DNA of 7,239 nucleotides from Desulfobacterales bacterium (GTDB taxonomy: Bacteria > Desulfobacterota > Desulfobacteria > Desulfobacterales > QNYZ01), in assembly GCA_029938515.1 (NCBI GenBank), contig JAOZUU010000135.1, forward strand, positions 1-7,239, given 5' to 3'. The notes under the pieces are model-generated. The model saw only the letters and a program-made list of their open reading frames with translations, did no database searches and was not told the DNA's origin. Below are positions 5,350 through 7,239 of this stretch, piece after piece. The position numbers were made by a program, and so were the translations under genes. Numbering within the stretch: position 1 is the stretch's first letter; every line of letters begins with the position of its first letter.

Positions 5350-6618
5350 ATGCAACATATTATCCTCATCGGTCTGAGCCATAAAACCGCCCCGGTCGAA
5401 CTTCGGGAATGTATCGCCCTGACTATGGAAGAAACCGTCGATACACTGGCAGGCTTTCGTTCACATCCCGATGTGAATGAATCAATTGTTTTTTCCACCT
5501 GTAACCGGGTGGAGATTCTCATGGCGGCTCAAAACAGTGAAAATGCTGTCCAGACCGCCAAAACTTTTCTGGCTCAGTCAAAACGGATCCCTGTCGAACA
5601 GTTCGAGGATGCGCTTTACATTCACCATGATGAAGACGCTATCCGGCATATCTTTCGAGTGACATCGAGCCTCGATTCCATGATGGTGGGCGAACCGCAA
5701 ATTCTGGGGCAGATCAAGGACGCCTATCTGGTTGCCACCCGGCAAAAAACATCCGGACCCTTGCTGAACCGGTTGCTTCACCGGGCATTTTCCGTCGCCA
5801 AGCGGATTCGTACCGAAACCGGTATCGGCGACCATGCGGTTTCCATCAGCTACGCAGCCATCGAACTTGGTCGTAAAATTTTCGGATCACTTAAAGAAAA
5901 AAAAGTGCTGCTGATCGGTGCCGGCGAGATGGCCGAGCTCGCCGTGGAACATCTCATGGGCCAGCAAGTTGGAGAGATAATAGTCACCAATCGAACCTTT
6001 GAGCGGGGTTTTGCCCTGGCCAGACGTTTTAGCGGACGCGCAATCCATTTTGATGAGTGTGTCGCTCAGCTGAAATCCGTTGACGTCATCATCAGTTCCA
6101 CCGGTGCGACCGGATATGTTATCAACCGGGACCAGGTAAAACAGTCCTTGCGTAGCCGACGCAATCGCCCCTTGTTTTTCATTGACATCGCCGTTCCCCG
6201 CGATATCGACCCCAGAATTAACCGCCTTTCCAACACCTACGTGTACGATATTGATGACTTACAGACCATAGTGGAGGAAAACATTAAAGACCGGGGGCAG
6301 GAAGCGGCCAAAGGGGAACGGATCGTCGAAGAAGCGACCGTGAAATTCCAGCAATGGCATGAGACCCTCAAGGTTGTCCCGACGATCGTGGCATTACGGA
6401 AAAAAGTCGAAACGATCATCGACGGCGAGATCAAACACACCCTCGCTTCTTTAAACGGTCTTTCAAGCGATGAACGACAGGCATTGGAACGGATGAAATC
6501 CGCCCTGGTGAAAAAAGTGCTTCATCATCCCACCATTTTCCTGAAAAAAAACGGTTGCCGGGAAGACCGAACCCTCTATCTTGACGTCACCCGTAAATTG
6601 TTTGATCTGGATAAATAG
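5350..6618 (+). CDS. hemA: Glutamyl-tRNA reductase HemA
   Basis: HemA reduces the glutamate of Glu-tRNA(Glu) with NADPH to glutamate-1-semialdehyde, the first committed step of tetrapyrrole synthesis by the C5 route, in the cytoplasm. The protein is complete at 422 aa, a normal family length. It shows GLSHKTAPVELRE (8-20), the catalytic cysteine C51 in STCNRVE, H100 in AIRHIFRVTSSLDSMM (97-112), EPQILGQIKDAY (115-126), the NADPH-binding GAGEMAE (190-196), VTNRT (212-216), PLFFIDIAVPRDIDP (274-288) and the C-terminal dimerisation helices. The ATG at 5350 lies 26 bp after the CcsA/HemX stop and has no good ribosome binding site close by (GGGA is about 18 nt away), so translation may depend on the upstream gene or be weak. 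It shares a tetrapyrrole theme with the siroheme and CcsA/HemX genes upstream. Confidence 0.97.
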   Translation: MQHIILIGLSHKTAPVELRECIALTMEETVDTLAGFRSHPDVNESIVFSTCNRVEILMAAQNSENAVQTAKTFLAQSKRIPVEQFEDALYIHHDEDAIRHIFRVTSSLDSMMVGEPQILGQIKDAYLVATRQKTSGPLLNRLLHRAFSVAKRIRTETGIGDHAVSISYAAIELGRKIFGSLKEKKVLLIGAGEMAELAVEHLMGQQVGEIIVTNRTFERGFALARRFSGRAIHFDECVAQLKSVDVIISSTGATGYVINRDQVKQSLRSRRNRPLFFIDIAVPRDIDPRINRLSNTYVYDIDDLQTIVEENIKDRGQEAAKGERIVEEATVKFQQWHETLKVVPTIVALRKKVETIIDGEIKHTLASLNGLSSDERQALERMKSALVKKVLHHPTIFLKKNGCREDRTLYLDVTRKLFDLDK

Positions 6619-6636
6619 GCTGGTTCCGAATTTAGC

Positions 6637-6665
6637 TTTACATCTGATAGCAAGTAATATATGAT
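6637..6665 (+). promoter_or_regulatory. Predicted sigma70-type promoter for dksA
   Basis: TTTACA (6637-6642, 5/6) and TATGAT (6660-6665, 5/6) are separated by exactly 17 bp. It lies 18 bp after the hemA stop. Transcription would start near 6672, so the dksA mRNA would have a leader of about 187 nt that includes the whole palindromic element. Both hexamers are close to consensus and spacing is ideal, but the region is A/T-rich, which raises the chance of a random match. Confidence 0.5.
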
Positions 6666-6684
6666 CAAAAATTAAAATTAAACT

Positions 6685-6826
6685 GAGGCCTTTGAAAAAT
6701 GTCAATTTTTGTTCAAGTTCAAGGCAGACGAAAAATTTAACCGCAGGAATATATCGGATATTTCGAGGATTAAATTTTGAGTATGACGCCGAAATTGGGC
6801 AAAAAGGGGCGTTTTTCAAAGGCCTC
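6685..6826. mobile_element. 142-bp palindromic MITE-like element with 15-bp TIRs and 5-bp direct repeat
   Basis: The ends are perfect inverted repeats: GAGGCCTTTGAAAAA (6685-6699) and TTTTTCAAAGGCCTC (6812-6826). AAACT flanks the element directly on both sides (6680-6684 and 6827-6831), as a target-site duplication would. The interior continues the symmetry. TTTTTG (6706-6711) faces CAAAAA (6800-6805), CAA (6714-6716) faces TTG (6795-6797), and AAAATTTAA (6732-6740) faces TTAAATTTT (6770-6778). ATATC-G-GATAT (6751-6761) sits at the exact centre. The whole can fold into one long imperfect hairpin. It has no coding capacity for a transposase, so it would need one supplied in trans. Copy number in the genome is not visible here; mobility is inferred from structure. 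It separates the predicted dksA promoter from dksA. Confidence 0.72.
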
Positions 6827-6847
6827 AAACTGAAGGGCCTTTTTGAA
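6815..6847 (+). terminator. Possible terminator/attenuator hairpin overlapping the element's right end
   Basis: AAAGGCC (6818-6824) can pair with GGCCTTT (6836-6842) around an 11-nt loop, and TTC (6815-6817) with GAA (6845-6847) after a 2-nt bulge. The 3' arm runs into TTTTT (6840-6844), giving a short U-tract that partly belongs to the stem. The 5' arm is the same sequence that pairs with the left end of the palindromic element, so the two folds exclude each other. As a plain terminator the U-tract is short, hence the low confidence. Confidence 0.3.
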
Positions 6848-6858
6848 GGGGTAACCCC
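6848..6858 (+). promoter_or_regulatory. dksA ribosome binding site inside a GC hairpin
   Basis: GAAGGGG (6845-6851) is the likely ribosome binding site, with the GGGG ending 7 nt before the ATG at 6859. The same GGGG can pair with CCCC (6855-6858), directly before the ATG, through a TAA triloop; as DNA it is the perfect palindrome GGGGT-A-ACCCC. The hairpin would hide the ribosome binding site. It is short, so its stability in the cell is uncertain. Confidence 0.45.
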
Positions 6859-7221
6859 ATGAAGAAGAAAGATGTCGAATATTTTAGAAAATTATTAAAT
6901 GACCGGTTAGAAGAGCTTTTAAGCCGTGGCGATGATACCGTTTCCGGCATGACCGTACCCAAGGAAAATTTTCCGGACCCCACGGACCGGGCGACTTTGG
7001 AAACGGACCGGAACTTCATGTTGCGGATTCGTGACCGGGAACATAAATTGATAAAAAAAGTCAAAAAGGCTTTGGTCCGAATAGACAACGAGACCTTTGG
7101 TACCTGTGAAAGTTGCGGAGAGCCGATTACCATCAAACGACTGAAGGCACGGCCGGTAACCACCCAGTGTATTGAATGCAAAACCAAGGAAGAAGCAAAA
7201 GAAAAAGCGCTTGGGCTCTAG
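6859..7221 (+). CDS. dksA: DksA/TraR family RNA polymerase-binding transcription factor
   Basis: DksA-type proteins bind in the secondary channel of RNA polymerase and, with ppGpp, adjust initiation at rRNA and amino-acid promoters. This one has 120 aa, shorter than the 151 aa of E. coli DksA because of a reduced N-terminus. The coiled-coil tip motif DPTDRA (40-45) keeps D40, D43 and A45, matching the DxxDxA that E. coli DksA needs for activity. Two long, charged helices flank it. The C4 zinc finger uses C83 and C86 (CESC) and C104 and C107 (CIEC), all intact. The ATG at 6859 follows GAAGGGG at good distance. It is separated from hemA by 240 bp with a predicted promoter of its own and an unusual structured leader. 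A general DksA role is likely; a more specialised TraR/DksA paralogue cannot be excluded. Confidence 0.93.
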   Translation: MKKKDVEYFRKLLNDRLEELLSRGDDTVSGMTVPKENFPDPTDRATLETDRNFMLRIRDREHKLIKKVKKALVRIDNETFGTCESCGEPITIKRLKARPVTTQCIECKTKEEAKEKALGL

Positions 7222-7239
7222 CAACCGCCGGTATCTGGG

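Noticed and set aside
6463..6828. 121-codon minus-strand frame across the hemA end and the palindromic element
   Set aside because: It overlaps the well-supported hemA C-terminus and reads through the inverted-repeat element. Nothing in it resembles a protein domain.

Overview
The window looks like chromosomal DNA from an anaerobic Desulfobacterota (Deltaproteobacteria), probably a sulfate reducer. That is inferred from gene content and order: a stand-alone Met8/CysG-type siroheme enzyme, then a CcsA/HemX-family membrane protein, glutamyl-tRNA reductase (hemA) and a short 120-residue DksA. Sulfate reducers use siroheme both in sulfite reductase and as a precursor of heme. No rRNA, tRNA, CRISPR array or transposase gene is visible.

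Left half (1-2532, minus strand). A tightly packed cluster reads, in transcription order: a DMT/EamA-family transporter, thiE (thiamine-phosphate synthase), thiW (substrate-binding S component of an ECF importer, predicted to take up the thiazole moiety of thiamine), and the start of an ECF-type ABC ATPase that runs off the left edge. Gaps are 7-17 bp, so this is very likely one operon for salvage of thiamine precursors. I see no TPP riboswitch in front of it.

Centre (2533-2688). This is the divergent intergenic region. It holds a good sigma70-type promoter pointing right, and a pair of inverted TGA(A)CGAACA-like motifs that could be an operator.

Right half (2689-7221, plus strand). A DHH/DHHA1 phosphoesterase (NrnA-like) is followed after 4 bp by the precorrin-2 dehydrogenase/ferrochelatase-type protein. 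A 147-bp spacer with a degenerate 7-bp-period repeat follows, then ccsA/hemX-like, hemA and, after a 240-bp spacer, dksA. HemA makes the first committed tetrapyrrole intermediate, the Met8-type enzyme makes siroheme, and the CcsA/HemX protein handles or responds to heme.

The most unusual part is the hemA-dksA spacer (6619-6858). It contains a near-consensus promoter, then a 142-bp palindromic MITE-like element (15-bp perfect terminal inverted repeats flanked by a perfect 5-bp direct repeat, AAACT), then a second inverted repeat that can pair with the element's right end, and finally a small GC hairpin that includes the dksA ribosome binding site. If that promoter is used, the dksA mRNA carries a roughly 187-nt structured leader built largely from a mobile-looking element.
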